Assembly: GCF_902167145.1 (NCBI RefSeq)
Contig: NC_050104.1
Span: 97,661,849-97,725,848 of the forward strand
DNA: 64,000 nucleotides
DNA from: Zea mays
Taxonomy: Eukaryota; Streptophyta; Magnoliopsida; Poales; Poaceae
Direction: 5' to 3'
Shown: piece by piece, positions 1-12,336 of the stretch
Position numbering within the stretch: the first letter of the stretch is position 1
Layout: every line of letters begins with the position of its first letter
Position numbers and translations under genes: made by a program
Notes under the pieces: model-generated
What the model saw: only the letters and a program-made list of their open reading frames with translations
Told to the model about the DNA's origin: nothing
Databases searched by the model: none

Positions 1-3000
1 TCGCTGGATATTCGGGCCGGAGCCCGACCCGTCAGGCAGCCTCTGCGCCGATTCGATGAGGAGAAGCGCAGAGCGATTGGCGAAGAGATCCACAAGCTAA
101 TGGCGGCAGGGTTCATCAAAGAGGTATTCCATCCCGAATGGCTTGCCAACCCTGTGCTTGTGAGGAAGAAAGGGGGGAAATGGCGGATGTGTGTAGACTA
201 CACTGGTCTCAACAAAGCATGTCCGAAAGTTCCCTACCCTCTGCCTCGCATCGACCAAATCGTGGATTCCACTGCTGGGTGCGAAACCCTGTCCTTCCTC
301 GATGCCTACTCGGGGTATCACCAGATCCGGATGAAAGAGTCCGACCAGCTCGCGACTTCTTTCATCACGCCGTTCGGCATGTACTGCTATGTCACCATGT
401 CGTTCGGCTCGAGGAACGCAGGCGCGACGTACCAGCGGTGCATGAACCATGTGTTCGGCGAACACATCGGTCGCACAGTCGAGGCCTACGTCGATGACAT
501 CGTAGTCAAGACACGGAAGGTTTCCGACCTCCTCTCCGACCTTGAAGTGACATTCCGGTGTCTCAAGGCGAAAGGAGTCAAGCTTAATCCTGAGAAGTGT
601 GTCTTCGGGGTACCCCGAGGCATGCTCCTAGGGTTCATCGTCTCTGAGCGAGGCATCGAAGCCAACCCGGAGAAGATTGCGGCCATCACCAGCATGGGAC
701 CCATCAAGGACTTAAAAGGGGTACAGAGGGTCATGGGATGCCTCGCGGCCCTGAGCCGCTTCATCTCACGCCTCGGCGAAAGAGGTCTGCCTCTGTACCG
801 CCTCTTGAGGAAGGCCGAATGTTTCGTTTGGACCCCTGAGGCCGAGGAAGCCCTCGGCAACCTGAAGGCGCTCCTTACAAAGGCGCCAGTCTTGGTGCCG
901 CCGGCGGACGGGGAAACCCTCTTGGTCTACGTCGCCGCGACCACTCAGGTGGTTAGCGCCGCGATTGTGGTCGAAAGGCAGGAGGAAGGGCATACATTGC
1001 CCGTTCAGAGGCCGGTCTACTTCATCAGCGAAGTGCTGTCCGAGACTAAGATCCGCTACCCACAAGTTCAAAAGCTGTTGTATGCTGTGATCCTGACAAG
1101 GCGGAAGTTACGACACTACTTCGAGTCCCATCCGGTAACTGTGGTGTCATCCTTCCCCTGGGGGAGATCATCCAGTGCCGAGAGGCCTCGGGCAGGATCG
1201 CAAAGTGGGCGGTGGAGATCATGGGCGAAACGATCTCGTTCGCCCCTCGGAAGGCCATCAAGTCCCAAGTGTTGGCGGATTTCGTGGCCGAATGGGTCGA
1301 CACCCAACTGCCAACGACTCCGATCCAACCGGAGCTCTGGACCATGTTTTTCGACGGGTCGCTGATGAAGACGGGGGCCGGCGCGGGCCTGCTCTTCATC
1401 TCGCCCCTCGGAAAGCACTTGCGCTACGTGCTGCGCCTCCACTTCCCGGCGTCCAACAATGTGGCCGAGTACGAAGCTCTGGTCAACGGATTGCGGATCG
1501 CCATCGAGCTAGGGGTCAGACGCCTCGACGCCCGCGGTGATTCGCAGCTCGTCATCGACCAAGTCATGAAGAACTCCCACTGCCGCGACCCGAAGATGGA
1601 GGCCTACTGCGACGAGGTTCGGCGCCTGGAAGACAAGTTCTTCGGGCTCGAGCTCAACCACATCGCTCGGTGCTACAACGAAACCGCAGACGAGCTGGCT
1701 AAGATAGCCTCGGGGCGAACGACAGTCCCCCCGGACGTCTTCTCCCGGGATCTGCATCAACCCTCCGTCAAGCTCGACGACGCGCCCGAGCCCGAGGTAC
1801 CCTCGGCTCGGCCCGAGGTACCCTCGGCTCAGCCCGAGGCACCCTCGGCTCGGCCCGAGGTTCCCTCGGTTCAGCCCGAGGCACCCTCGGCCCAGCCCGA
1901 GGTACCCTCGGCCCCCGAGGGCGGGGCATTGAACGTCGAGGAAGGGCAGAGCGGGGCCACGCCAGACCAAGATTGGCAGGCCCCGTACCTGCAATATCTC
2001 CGTCGAGGAGAGCTACCCCTCGACCAAGTCGAGGCTCGGCGGGTAGCGCGACGCGCCAAGTCATTCGTCTTGCTGGGCGACGAAGAGGAGCTCTACCATC
2101 GCAGCCCCTCGGGCATCCTCCAGCGATGCATCTCCATCGCCGAAGGTCGGGAACTGCTGCAAGAAGTACACTCGGGGGCTTGCGGCCACCACGCAGCGCC
2201 CCGAGCCCTTGTCGGAAATGCTTTCCGGCAAGGCTTCTACTGGCCAACGGCGGTGGCTGACGCCACTAGAATTGTCCGCACCTGCGAAGGGTGCCAATTC
2301 TATGCGAAGCGGACACACCTGCCCGCTCAGGCTCTGCAGACAATACCCATCACCTGGCCCTTCGCTGTATGGGGTCTGGACCTCGTCGGTCCCTTGCAGA
2401 AGGCGCCCGGGGGCTACACGCACCTGCTGGTCGCCATCGACAAATTCTCCAAGTGGATCGAGGTCCGACCTCTGAACAGCATCAGGTCCGAGCAGGCGGT
2501 GGCATTCTTCACCAACATCATCCATCGCTTCGGGGTCCCGAACTCCATCATCACCAACAATGGCACCCAGTTCACCGGCAAAAAATTCTTGGATTTTTGC
2601 GAGGATCACCATATCCGGGTGGACTGGGCCGCCGTGGCTCATCCCATGTCGAATGGGCAAGTAGAGCGTGCCAACGGCATGATTCTACGAGGGCTCAAGC
2701 CTCGGATCTACAACGACCTCAACAAGTTCGGCAGGCGATGGATGAAGGAACTCCCCTCGGTGGTCTAGAGCCTAAGGACGACGCCGAGTCGTGCCACGGG
2801 CTTCACGCCGTTTTTCCTGGTCTACGGGGCTGAAGCTATCTTGCCCACTGACCTGGAATACGGCTCCCCGAGGGTGAGGGCCTACACCGAACAAAGCAAC
2901 CAAGCTAGCCGAGAGGAATCGCTGGACCAGCTGGAGGAAGCTCGGGACAGGGCCTTGCTACACTCGGCGCGGTACCAACAGTCCCTGCGACGCTACCACG

Positions 3001-3215
3001 CCCGAGGGGTCCGGTCCCGAGAACTCCAGGTGGGTGACCTGGTGCTTCGGCTGCGACAAGACGCCCGAGGGAGGCACAAGCTCACGCCCCCCTGGGAAGG
3101 GCCATTCGTCATCGCCAAAGTTCTGAAGCCCGGAACATACAAGCTGGCCAGCAATCAAGGCGAGATCTACGGCAACGCTTGGAACATCAAACAGCTACGT
3201 CGCTTTTACCCTTAA
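1..3215 (+). pseudogene. G1 pol: RT-RNase H-integrase, broken
   Basis: The frame is open from base 1. RT runs to about 800 with the YVDD catalytic box near 487-500. RNase H follows (about 1330-1720) with its Asp-Glu-Asp-Asp pattern visible (FDGS, AEYEAL, GDSQ, NETADELAK). After a repeat-rich linker comes the integrase: the His-His-Cys-Cys zinc region near 2170-2300, then the core with WGLD, and the C-terminal part to the TAA ending at 3215. Three lesions are visible. A one-base frameshift near 1155-1160 moves the frame from 1 to 3. An in-frame TAG sits at 2766-2768, where relatives have Trp. The second integrase Asp is replaced by Asn in ITNNGTQF. The two parts downstream of the frameshift share one frame, so this is one decayed polyprotein. 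Confidence 0.92.
1791..1911 (+). repeat. 21-bp tandem repeat in the G1 RNase H-integrase linker
   Basis: About six imperfect 21-bp units encode the heptad PEVPSAR/Q with small variations (PEAPSAQ, PEVPSVQ). The array lies between the RNase H and integrase zinc regions and is in frame, so it lengthens a Pro/Glu/Ser-rich linker without breaking the polyprotein. Confidence 0.88.
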
Positions 3216-6200
3216 GATGTTTTCAAGTTGTTCATATACCTCGCACCTACGCAAAGTTTAGTTGTCAAGGAAGGGTCGGCCTAGCCTCGGCAAAGCCCGA
3301 CCCTCCCTCGGGGGCTAAAAGGGGGGAGACCCCCTCTGCGTCGAATTTTTCCTCGAAAAAGGATCTCTTTTCAGCAGGATTTCTTTCGTGCTTCTTGACT
3401 ACTTCGGAAAGCGGACCCTGGAAACGACGAGGTACACGTAAGCAGCCAAGGCTGACCGAGCCGAGGGACTCCTACGCCTCCGGGATACGGATACCTCACT
3501 CGTCCCCTTCTGCGATAAGTAACTTGCGCTCGGATAAAGCGACTCCGTGGACCGAACGAGTCATCACGTTCGGAAGCTCTCCTGCCGAAGCAGTCCTTCA
3601 AGCTTTCTCGACTAAGTCGGGGACAGGGCCTCATGGACGGGTGAAAGTACGCGTAAGCGGCAAGGCCGATCGAGCCGAGGGATTCCCACGCCTCTGGGAT
3701 ACGGATACCTCACTCGTCCCTTCCGCGAAAAGCAACTCTCGCTCACACAAACATCCCTGTTACCAACAGAGTCCAGATGCTCGAAACAGGAGGAAAAAAG
3801 ACGCAGCTTCGCAAGCACGGCGAGGGCGTGTTCTTCTGGCCTCGGCGGCCGCAGAAAGCACACGCTACAAGATGATCTGATCCTGCAGGCTCGGGTCTTC
3901 ACGCCGAAGGGAGCCGTAGCACCCTCGGCATCGACGACGTCTTCAGCAAAGCCCGACCCATCCTCGGGCGGCGCCGCGGTCCAGGGGCTCCTCCGGGAAT
4001 CCGGCCCGAGCAGGCGGCTCAACCGGTTACCCCTGGGGCCTCGGTCAACCGGCTTCCAAGGGCGCCAGCCCGATCCGAGGCCTCGACTGACCGACTTTGG
4101 CGTCGGCTCCGCTGACGGACAACACGGCCAGGCTCCGGCCAACCAGGTTCCCCTTTCTCGAGCCAACTCCGCCTCTGTTCATACTGATATCGCTACCCCC
4201 GGCCTCGATCCACCGAAGGGCGGCCGAGGGGTCTCTTCAACTAAGCTGGAGGAGCCCCACACAACAAGGCCGAACGGGCCGAGGGATTCCTACGCCTCCG
4301 GGATACGGATACCTCACCCGTCACCTTGACACGGGGCAACTCATGCTTGGTAAAGCGGTTCAGATAATCAAACAGGCGAGACTTAGTGCTCGAAAATGAG
4401 AAAAAAACACGGCTCCGTGCCAAAATTACATACACGTTCAGGCCTCGACAACCACAATGAACGAACTCACTGGCATTCGAAGTGCCATTACAAACGGAAC
4501 TCCGGTTCCCCCTCCGCAGGTACGAACAACCCCACTCCGAGGGGGAAGGCCTGCGGAGCAACGGAAGGCCGACGAACGGCGCGCCGTCACCTGCTCCAGC
4601 AGTGGCGACGACGGCGACTTCTGCTCCGGGGGGCCGAACAGCGGCAACGCTGACCTCAAGGTGGATGCCGCTGCCAGGAGGCCCCCGCCCATGCCAAAAC
4701 TCGTGAGGCAAGGACGGGCAGAAGGCCGTAGAAGTTGGAGGTCAGCCCGTGGCCGGTCCCGGCCACCGCGCCGGCGGAAGAACCTCTTCCGGCTGCCGTG
4801 GCAGACGCCGACGCCGCAAGTGGCCCCGAAGCCACTCGCGGCTGAAGACCAGGCACGCTGCAGCTGCCGGACGCCACGGGCAATGCCCGCTTCTCCCCCC
4901 ATCACTGAGTGAAGGAGCGGGCCACCGCCCACGCAGGGGCCGACCCCAACTCGGCACTCTCCCCTCCCCAGCCTTGGTGATGAAAATCCTTGAGGCTGAG
5001 GAAGGGGCAGAGGCCGCAGCCCGGCTCGCTTTCCCCCACCATCAAGCTGGAGGTCGCCATCTCGGGTGACCGCCGGTGAAGGGGTGCGACCGGGCTGCGT
5101 GATGAAAATCCTTGAAGCCGAACGATGGCTGAGAGGTACCAACTCCCATGGAGTTGCGTTCCTCCAACGAGGAGGCGGAAAGGCGGCGGATACCCCCCAT
5201 CCGGGGGCTTGGAAGACGGAAAGACCCGACGCTTAAGGGAGGAAGAAGACATGGTTGCCTTACGAAAGGAGCCTCCCTCCTTTTAAAGGCAACTCCCCCT
5301 ACGTGCGCCCCCAGGCGCCGCGGGCCGAGTCTTCTCCAACACGCTCCAAGGCCCTCCCCTGCGACTCGGGGGCTGGGTCCCGCATGTCATGCAAGCCGGC
5401 TCAGGGCAGTAGAAGCCAAACCGCCGCGCATGGTGCGCACGACCGTCCAGCGGTTACAGGCGACCCCCCATTTTCGCCCAGACCAACGGGCAGAAGGGGC
5501 GGGCAGCCATGCAGGCGGCATGCAACCGCGCTAGATGGACGCGCTTCTCCGACTTCTGACACGCCAGCTTGGAACCCAGGCCCACGCGTCGGTCAAAGCG
5601 ACCGAAAGTGGGCCGGCAGTAATAGCGGTGGCAGGCGGGCGGGCGCAGCGGTCATGTCGTCAGCCAGGCTCACGTCCCATCCTGAGACAGCAAGAGAGCC
5701 TCCTCTCACGGCGTGAAGACGGTGCACCCGTGACCCGTTCCTCGAACGGATCGCACGCGTGTAACGGCCGCCCCGCCGACCACTCGCCCCGTCGCATTAA
5801 CTCCGCGGCAGGACACGCGGCGCTTCTGGCAGGAGGAGCGCGCGACGCTTCACCTTCGCCGTAATAACCGCTTCAGAAAAGGTACGCCACGTCGTCCGAT
5901 TTCGTATCCTTTTCCGTTTTCCTCTTTCTCTATCTCTTGCAACAGGGACCGGGAAAGGGGGATACCCCGAAAGGGATCCTTCTCCGCGAAGGAACCGGGC
6001 TCCGAGCCCCCCATTACTGATCAGGGGTTCGAAGGCTGGCCCCCCGAGGGTTCAACAGTCGCCTCAGATCGCGTGGGCCCGACACCCACTACTGGTCAGG
6101 GGTTCGAAGGCCAGCCCCCCGAAGGGCTCCATGGCCGCCTCAGGCTACTCGGGCTCCGCGCCCATTACTGATCAGGGGTTCGAAGGCTGGCCCCCGAAGG

Positions 6201-6953
6201 GTTCACAGTCGCCTCAGACACCGAGCGAGGGATGACCAGGGGTACGTTCGATACATAACCGAGGCTCGGGCTGCGCTCCCGAGGTACCCTAGGACATTTC
6301 CGAGACCAGCGGGAACGATCTTGTAACGGAATCCCATCGGAGGGAGGCATCGAGCCCTCGGACCCCGTCGCCAGGGGACCGGGTCCGGCAAATCACCCGC
6401 AGGTACTTTTGGGCGTGCCTCTGGGCCCCTAGCCGACCCCCAACGAATGGGGCACGGACGTCCACTCGGATTACCCGCTTGCAGCTCACCGGAGACACCA
6501 TGTTCGGTGCCCATCGAGGGTAACATGGCGCACTCCCCCCCCCTCCTCCTTGCGGAAAGGCGACGTAGGGGCGTATGTAAAAAGCCGAGTATGTCCCTGA
6601 TCGTCCTCTCGCCCTGTGCAGAGGCTCGGGGGCTGCTCTCGCAAAAACCGGCTCCGGCCAAATCGTTGACAGCGTCAACATACCAGCCCGAGAGCTTGGG
6701 CCCCGACCGTACACCCGGGCTACGGCCAGTTCGCATGAGGGAACGACCAGACCAGCCGAAGCGTTAAGCGAAGTATTAAGACCTCGAAGGAGTGTAACCA
6801 CTCCTCCGAGGCCTCGGGGGCTACACCCGGCGGGTGCGCTCGCGCGCACCCACCGGAACGAAATGCAACCGAGAAAGGCTGGTCCCCTTGCAAAAAAGTG
6901 CGACAAAAGCCTCCAAGCGAGTGCTAACACTCCCTTCGAGGCTCGGGGGCTAC
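3216..6953 (+). other. G1 internal non-coding region between pol and 3' LTR
   Basis: This 3.7 kb is GC-rich and internally repetitive, and I could not assign any open frame in it to a protein family. A block of about 70 bp containing GGGATACGGATACCTCAC recurs near 3440-3510, 3650-3720 and 4262-4325. A second set of repeats lies at 5998-6220. The region ends in a purine-rich stretch (about 6936-6950, GGCTCGGGGGC) just before the LTR, the expected place for plus-strand priming. Long frames on both strands here look like GC-rich chance openings, not genes. Confidence 0.7.
5998..6220 (+). repeat. Three tandem ~75-bp units in G1
   Basis: The motif ATTACTGATCAGGGGTTCGA followed by AGGCTGGCC begins near 6012, 6088 and 6162. 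Each copy is followed by a CC-rich stretch and GTCGCCTCAGA or a near variant. Spacing is about 75 bp with scattered substitutions. Confidence 0.85.
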
Positions 6954-7446
6954 TGTCGGGGACCATAATTAGGGGTACCCTCAAGGCGCCTAATTCTCAG
7001 CTGGTAACCCCCATCAGCATAAAGCTGCAAAGGCCTGATGGGCACGATTAAGTCAGGGATCAGTCCACACGAGTGACTCGATCACGCTTCACCCGAGCCT
7101 AGCCTCGGCCAAAGGCAGCCGACCTCGAGAGACTTCCGTCTCGCCCGAGGCCCCCTTTTTATGGCGGACACATCACCGGCTCGCCCAAGGCCTTGGCTTC
7201 GCTCAGAAGCAACCTTGACTAAATCACCACACCGACTGACCAAATTGCAGGGGCATTTAACGCAAAGGTGGCCTGACACCTCTATCCTGACACGCGTCCC
7301 CGGCAGAGCCGAAGTGACCGCCGTCACTCCACCGCCCCACTGGCCAGTCTGACAGAAGGACAGCGCCGCCTGCGCCACTCCGACTGCAGTGCCACTCGAC
7401 AGAGTGAGTCTGACAGGCAATCAGGCCTTGCCAAAGGCGCCACGAC

Positions 7447-7674
7447 GAACTCCGCTCCGCCCGACCCCAGGGCTCGGACTCGGGCTAAGACCCGGAAGAC
7501 GGCGAACTCCGCTCCGCCCGACCCCAGGGCTCGGACTCGGGCTAAGACCCGGAAGACGGCGAACTCCGCTCCGCCCGACCCTAGGGCTCGGACTCGGGCT
7601 AAGACCCGGAAGACGGCGAACTCCGCTCCGCCCGACCCCAGGGCTCGGACTCGGGCTAAGACCCGGAAGACGAC
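7447..7674 (+). repeat. 57-bp x 4 tandem array in the G1 LTR
   Basis: Four near-identical 57-bp units start at 7447, 7504, 7561 and 7618. Each contains CTCCGCTCCGCCCGACC, CAGGGCTCGGACTCGGGCTA and AGACCCGGAAGACGG. A degenerate fifth unit follows. Because 57 is a multiple of three, open frames run through the array in several frames; these are not genes. Upstream of the LTR TATA box, such arrays may act as enhancer-like modules (inference). Confidence 0.95.
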
Positions 7675-8208
7675 GAAACTCCGCCTCGCCCGACCCCAGG
7701 GCTCGGACTCCGCCCTGGCCTCGGCCGAACGACTTCCGCCTCGCCCGACCCCTTGGCTCGGGCTCGGCCACGGCAACAGAAGGCAGACTCAACCTCGGCT
7801 TCGGAGGAACCCCCACGTCGCCCTGCCTAGGGCACAGACCGCCACGTCAACAGGAGGCGCCATCATCATCCCACCCCGAATCGACTCGGGTCACGGAGAA
7901 CAAGACCGACGTCTCATCCGGCCAGCTCCGCCAGAGAGGCAATGATGGCGCTCCACAAGCTCTATGACGACGGCGGTCCCCAGCTCTCTTACGGAAGCAG
8001 GACAACGTCAGCAGGGACTCGACCGCTCCAACAGCTGTCCCTCCATCAAGCTCCGCCGCACCTCCGACAGCCACGACATCACGCCAGCAGGGTGCCCAGA
8101 TCTCTCCGGCTGCCACATTGGCATGTACCTAGGGCGCTAGCTCTCCCTCCGCTAGACACGTAGCACTCTGCTACATCCCCATTGTACACCTGGATCCTCT
8201 CCTTACGA

Positions 8209-8218
8209 CTATAAAAGG
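8209..8218 (+). promoter_or_regulatory. TATA box in G1 3' LTR
   Basis: CTATAAAAGG lies about 310 bp before the LTR end, in the position expected of the U3 core promoter. Transcription from this 3' LTR would read into the flank at 8521 and beyond. Confidence 0.65.
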
Positions 8219-8520
8219 AAGGACCAGGGCCTTCTCAGAGAAGGTTGGCCGCGCGGGACCGAGGACGGGACAGGCGCTCTCTTGGGGCCGCTCGCTTCCC
8301 TCACCCGCGTGGACGCTTGTAACCCCCCTACTGCAAGGGCACCTGACCTGGGCGCGGGACGAACACGAAGGCCGCGGGACTTCCACCTCTCTCACGCTCG
8401 GCTCCGGCCACCTCGCCTCTCCCCCCTTCGCGCTCGCCCACGCGCTCGACCCATCTGGGCTGGGGCACGCAGCACACTCACTCGTCGGCTTAGGGACCCC
8501 CCTGTCTCGAAACGCCGACA

Positions 8521-9510
8521 ATGGCGTCGAGCATATGGTCCATTTTTTGAAATGAAACTGCCAGAGGCATAATTGTGCAAAAAAAACCCGAAAAGGACCA
8601 ATTTGCAAAAAAGTTGGTTGAATGCCTATTACGGGTATTAAATATATAGTCTAATTATAAAACTAATTATACAGCTCAAGACCTAAAGACAAAAAGACGA
8701 GATAAATTTATTAAGTCTAACTAATCTATGATTAGTAAATGTTTACTGTACCGTCATATAAGAGAATCATGAATTATTTAGGTTTAATAGGTTTATTTTA
8801 TCGTTTAATTCTTATATGTGTAATTAGTTTTAAATTAGACTATACTTAATACTTGTAACTAGCATCTAAATATTCGATGTGTTAGGACTAAAATTTAGTC
8901 TGTAGAACCAAACAAGGCTTTAAAGAATGAACAAGAAGATTAAGGTTTGCTAGTTCTAAGTGTTTAATGGAGTTCATGTGATCTAGAGTAGCAGTAGGAC
9001 TGTTTTTCCTTTTATTTGTATTATAAAGGGGATATGGATAATTAGGTTGGCCTAAATAAGTTTAGAATGAGGTGTAATGTACATGTACACCTATGAAATC
9101 TAGTACCAGATAGTTCTACTTCTACGGAAGTCCAAGATAAATTTGAGAATGAAGCCAACTAAGTGTTTGAAATAAATGTGTTGCATTAGCATCAGAGGTG
9201 TTCTTTGCACTAGATATGATGCATCATACATGAACAGATGAACTCGTCCTATTCAAAACAGATGAACTTGTCCTATTCAAAACAGAGAGAGCACTAGTGT
9301 GTCCAATATGACACCAGATATGGTGCACTAGAGATAGTTGTAAGCTGGCTTAAACGGTGAGGCACAAACCATGTCCTTGATATATGTGCACTTAAAAGTT
9401 ATGAAGATTGCAGATCTTCAGACACTCTTCTGAACAAAGGCGCTATAGACTTAGGATATATACAAAATAGCAGATCCCTGTAGCAATGCTATGGTACAAC
9501 TATTTATAGG
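8521..9510. other. AT-rich intergenic DNA, no gene seen
   Basis: No open frame over 60 codons and no recognisable element. The only structure noted is a direct duplication of 24 bp at about 9234-9281 (CAGATGAACTCGTCCTATTC, then A-rich; second copy with one substitution). Confidence 0.6.
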
Positions 9511-9518
9511 GTCACGAC

Positions 9519-10946
9519 TAGGAGTGAAAACGGGTCGGGTATACCCGCCGGGTACCGGATACGGATAGTGCAAATACCCGTTTTTTCGGATACGGATTTA
9601 GGTATTTTTATATTCGGGACGGATACGTGTAATACCCGGATAGTGCAGCTTCGAATTCGTGTCGGATACGGAGCAAGTACTACCCGTTAAATAACCGAAT
9701 ATACGGGTCGGATACGGCTACCCGGAATTCGGGTACCATTTTTTCTTTTTCTGCATAATAATATAGTTATAAAATTATAACTTTTACATATGAAATCGGA
9801 TAAAGATAAAGTTTATATGAAAATTGTAGAGCTCGAAGAGATCTATAACTTTGTAGTATATTTTTATTTAAACATATCTTTAGGCCACAATCATTGAAAT
9901 AATGTTTAAATTTATATCAAAATAATAGACTTTATTATTTTCATGTGGGAACTTAAGATTATCTCCATATGGGAACTTAAGATTATCTTTGTATAAACTA
10001 TTTATTAATATTGGTAACTTATTTGCAATTTTCGGTCGACACTACAATATTTTTATGAATTTAATTGTATTTTGATGGTTTTCTACAACAAGAAATTAAT
10101 AATACACCAAATAGCCTAAAAAATTTATGAATTTTTACGGGGACACAACATATATTCACATATAGTTTAAAAACATTTGGACTATAAAATCCACAAGATA
10201 TTGGTGTTTCTTCCATTGCACTCCCACTTATTGCGTGAGTTACACGTGAAATCATTCTATGTATCGAAGTTTCAACATAATCAATATTTCATTTATCATT
10301 TTCATGCGGGGACTTGAGGTTATATTTGAATAGAATGTTTATTTGTTTTGGTAAGTTTTTTGCAATTATAGGTCAAAATTAGTGTATTTTATGAATTTTA
10401 ATTATATTTTGATGATTTTATGTAGAAAGAAATTAATAATGTACAAATAATCTCAGAAATGTATGAAATTATACGAAGGTACAACATATGGCCACATATA
10501 GTCATAAAAAAATAATGAGACCATAAAATCCACAAGATGTCAACGGTTCTTCTATTTTATTTCCACTTATTGCGTGAGTTACACGTGAAATCACTCTAAG
10601 TATCCAAGTTTCAACATAATCAATACTTCACTTTACCATTTTTATGTGGGAACTTGAGATTATCTTCTATTAAATGTTTATTAGTATTGATAATTTACTT
10701 GCAATTTCGTGGTCGAACAAGAATATTTTATGATAACCAATTAATACATTATCCGACAAGTATTCGATATCCGATCAAATAATATCTATATCCGTCACTT
10801 ATCCGCTCGGATAAATATCCGGTCTCTGTATCCGTATCCGTCCCGTTTCTAACTATCCGTATTCGATCCTAAATCCTTTTTAAATACATTAGAGTAGGAT
10901 ACAGGATGAGCTACTATCCGTCTGTATCCGCCCGTTTTCACCTCTG
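9519..10946. mobile_element. Non-autonomous hAT element with 8-bp target duplication
   Basis: Termini are TAGGAGTGAAAACGGG on the left and, as reverse complement, CAGAGGTGAAAACGGG on the right. They are flanked by perfect 8-bp direct repeats GTCACGAC at 9511-9518 and 10947-10954. An 8-bp duplication and GTGAAAACGG termini are hallmarks of plant hAT transposons. Both subterminal regions are dense in GGATACGG/CCGTATCC motifs, the usual kind of hAT transposase-binding clusters. The 1428-bp body has no transposase-sized frame. It holds imperfect internal repeats of about 340-360 bp: GTGGGAACTT(A/G)AGATTATC near 9943, 10304 and 10647, and GCGTGAGTTACACGTGAAAT near 10233 and 10572. Confidence 0.93.
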
Positions 10947-11209
10947 GTCACGACAACCCACATCTTTGTTTGGGATTATAAAAATACCAGCTCTATATAA
11001 AAGGCTCCATACAACCGAATTTATGCAAGAGAGGCGTGTCATGTGCATCTTTTTCTCTTTCGTAGCTTCCTTGCCGTTTTGTTTTAAGGTGATCTGATTC
11101 TAATTAAGCTTTGTTTTCTCCTTCAGTTCGCTATTTACTAATGGAACACCAGCCGGAGGATTCTGACTTAGATAAACGTTTCGAATGCATTTTTCTAAAG
11201 ACACACTAA

Positions 11210-11637
11210 GGGTCTGTTTGAGAGAGCTTTGCTTCAAAAACTTCAGCTTTGATTTTCTAGTTTCACTATAAAACAACTCCAGTAAATTGTTAAGGTGAGT
11301 TCCAGGAGCGTTTGGTTTGTATATGGACTCCAACTTCTATAGTACAATTGATTTGTGTGGGTTTCCTTGATTACCCTTGATGATTAGTGGGTTGTCGCCA
11401 GAGAGAACGGAAGTTATATGTTGCGTAACCAGTGGCATGGTGAGTAATTTTCGTACAGCTTCATGAGGAGATATAAAAACAGTGTTTTTGAAGCACCCTA
11501 TAAGGAGCTTCATGAATTTCATGAAACGGGCCTCTAGTTTTGATTTTTTTAAAACTAAAGCTCGTGGAGCTGGACCTGTTTGGGTTGAAAAAGTTCGAAC
11601 GAAATTGAAATTCTTGAAGGCTCTCCCAAACAGAGCC
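11210..11637. mobile_element. Tourist-like (PIF/Harbinger) MITE, 428 bp
   Basis: Left end GGGTCTGTTTGAGAGAGCTT and, as reverse complement, right end GGCTCTGTTTGGGAGAGCCT form imperfect terminal inverted repeats. TAA direct repeats flank it at 11207-11209 and 11638-11640. A 3-bp TAA/TTA duplication with GGG/GGC...GTTTG termini is diagnostic of Tourist elements. It has no coding capacity. Confidence 0.85.
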
Positions 11638-11860
11638 TAAAGCAACAATTTTCGTTAATGTGGTCCTTCGGCCTTCTCTCAACAACTCGACAAGCTCTTA
11701 CTTTTCTGGTGGGCACAAAATTATTCACTGCCGTAGAGCTATGAAGCCTATGCTGAACATAGGCATCTCCATGTTTTTTGAGCCATTTTTTTTTCCTGAA
11801 AACAAACTTTATTTCTAGGTTTCTAAATGTTCCAAAGAACTGCAGAGGTAAAAATGGTAA

Positions 11861-11985
11861 GTCATGTTTGGTTATCTCTACCCATATGGATTGAATGTGA
11901 TTGGAATAGATTAGAAAATATTTTAACTTGTAAATCCACCAAATTCTCTTTAATCCACGTGGATTGTGATTAAACAAACATGTCT
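11861..11985. mobile_element. Short Tourist-like MITE, ~125 bp
   Basis: GTCATGTTTGGTTATC at the left pairs with AGACATGTTTGTTTAATC read from the right end. TAA precedes the left end (11858-11860) and follows the right end. The body is largely self-complementary. End placement is uncertain by one base. Confidence 0.6.
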
Positions 11986-12178
11986 TAAGAGAGCAAGCTA
12001 AAGAGTATGTTATAAATTAAAGAGTAGAAATATAGACTAGTGATCTTATGAATTTAGGATAAGCTTATATCTAAATTTGGAAAGTACATATTTAAATAAA
12101 TTCTAATTTCTTTAAAATAAAGAGATCTAAACTGTCTCTAAAAATTGCATAAAATAAGTAAATAACCTTAAATAAACA

Positions 12179-12237
12179 CTCCCTCCTTAAATTGTTTGTT
12201 CTCGCTTTTTGAGGAATCGACCATTTTCAACTTTGAT

Positions 12238-12336
<99 letters not shown>

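Larger units (their letters stand above)
1..8520 (+). mobile_element. Ty3/Gypsy LTR retrotransposon G1, 3' part only
   Basis: Plus-strand element entering the window inside the reverse transcriptase region of pol. The order RT, RNase H, integrase, long non-coding internal region, purine-rich tract, 3' LTR is that of plant Ty3/Gypsy elements. The extended region between pol and the 3' LTR suggests the Tat lineage; that lineage call is an inference. The 5' LTR, gag and protease lie outside the window, so the target duplication cannot be checked. Pol carries inactivating lesions, so this copy could move only in trans. The right edge at 8520 is set by the LTR ending in CA, after which base composition shifts to AT-rich. 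Confidence 0.93.
6954..8520 (+). repeat. G1 3' LTR, 1567 bp
   Basis: It begins TGTCGGGGACCATAATTAGG directly after the purine tract and ends GAAACGCCGACA, giving the standard TG...CA termini. It contains a 57-bp tandem array in the presumed U3 and a TATA box at 8209-8218. The opening bases match the style of Ty3/Gypsy LTRs common in maize and sorghum. I do not assign a named family. Confidence 0.87.

Noticed and set aside
4241..5864. Several overlapping open frames of 75-234 codons in G1
   Set aside because: They overlap on both strands, have low-complexity Arg/Gly/Pro composition typical of GC-rich non-coding DNA, and match no family that I recognise.
6165..6984. Minus-strand open frames of 177-231 codons near the G1 3' LTR, possible antisense gene as in G3
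   Set aside because: They run through the purine tract into the LTR start and cross the 75-bp repeats, and they show no similarity in composition or motifs to the G3 antisense protein.
7324..7967. Repetitive Leu/Gly/Arg open frames on both strands in the G1 LTR
   Set aside because: They are artefacts of the 57-bp array, whose period is a multiple of three.
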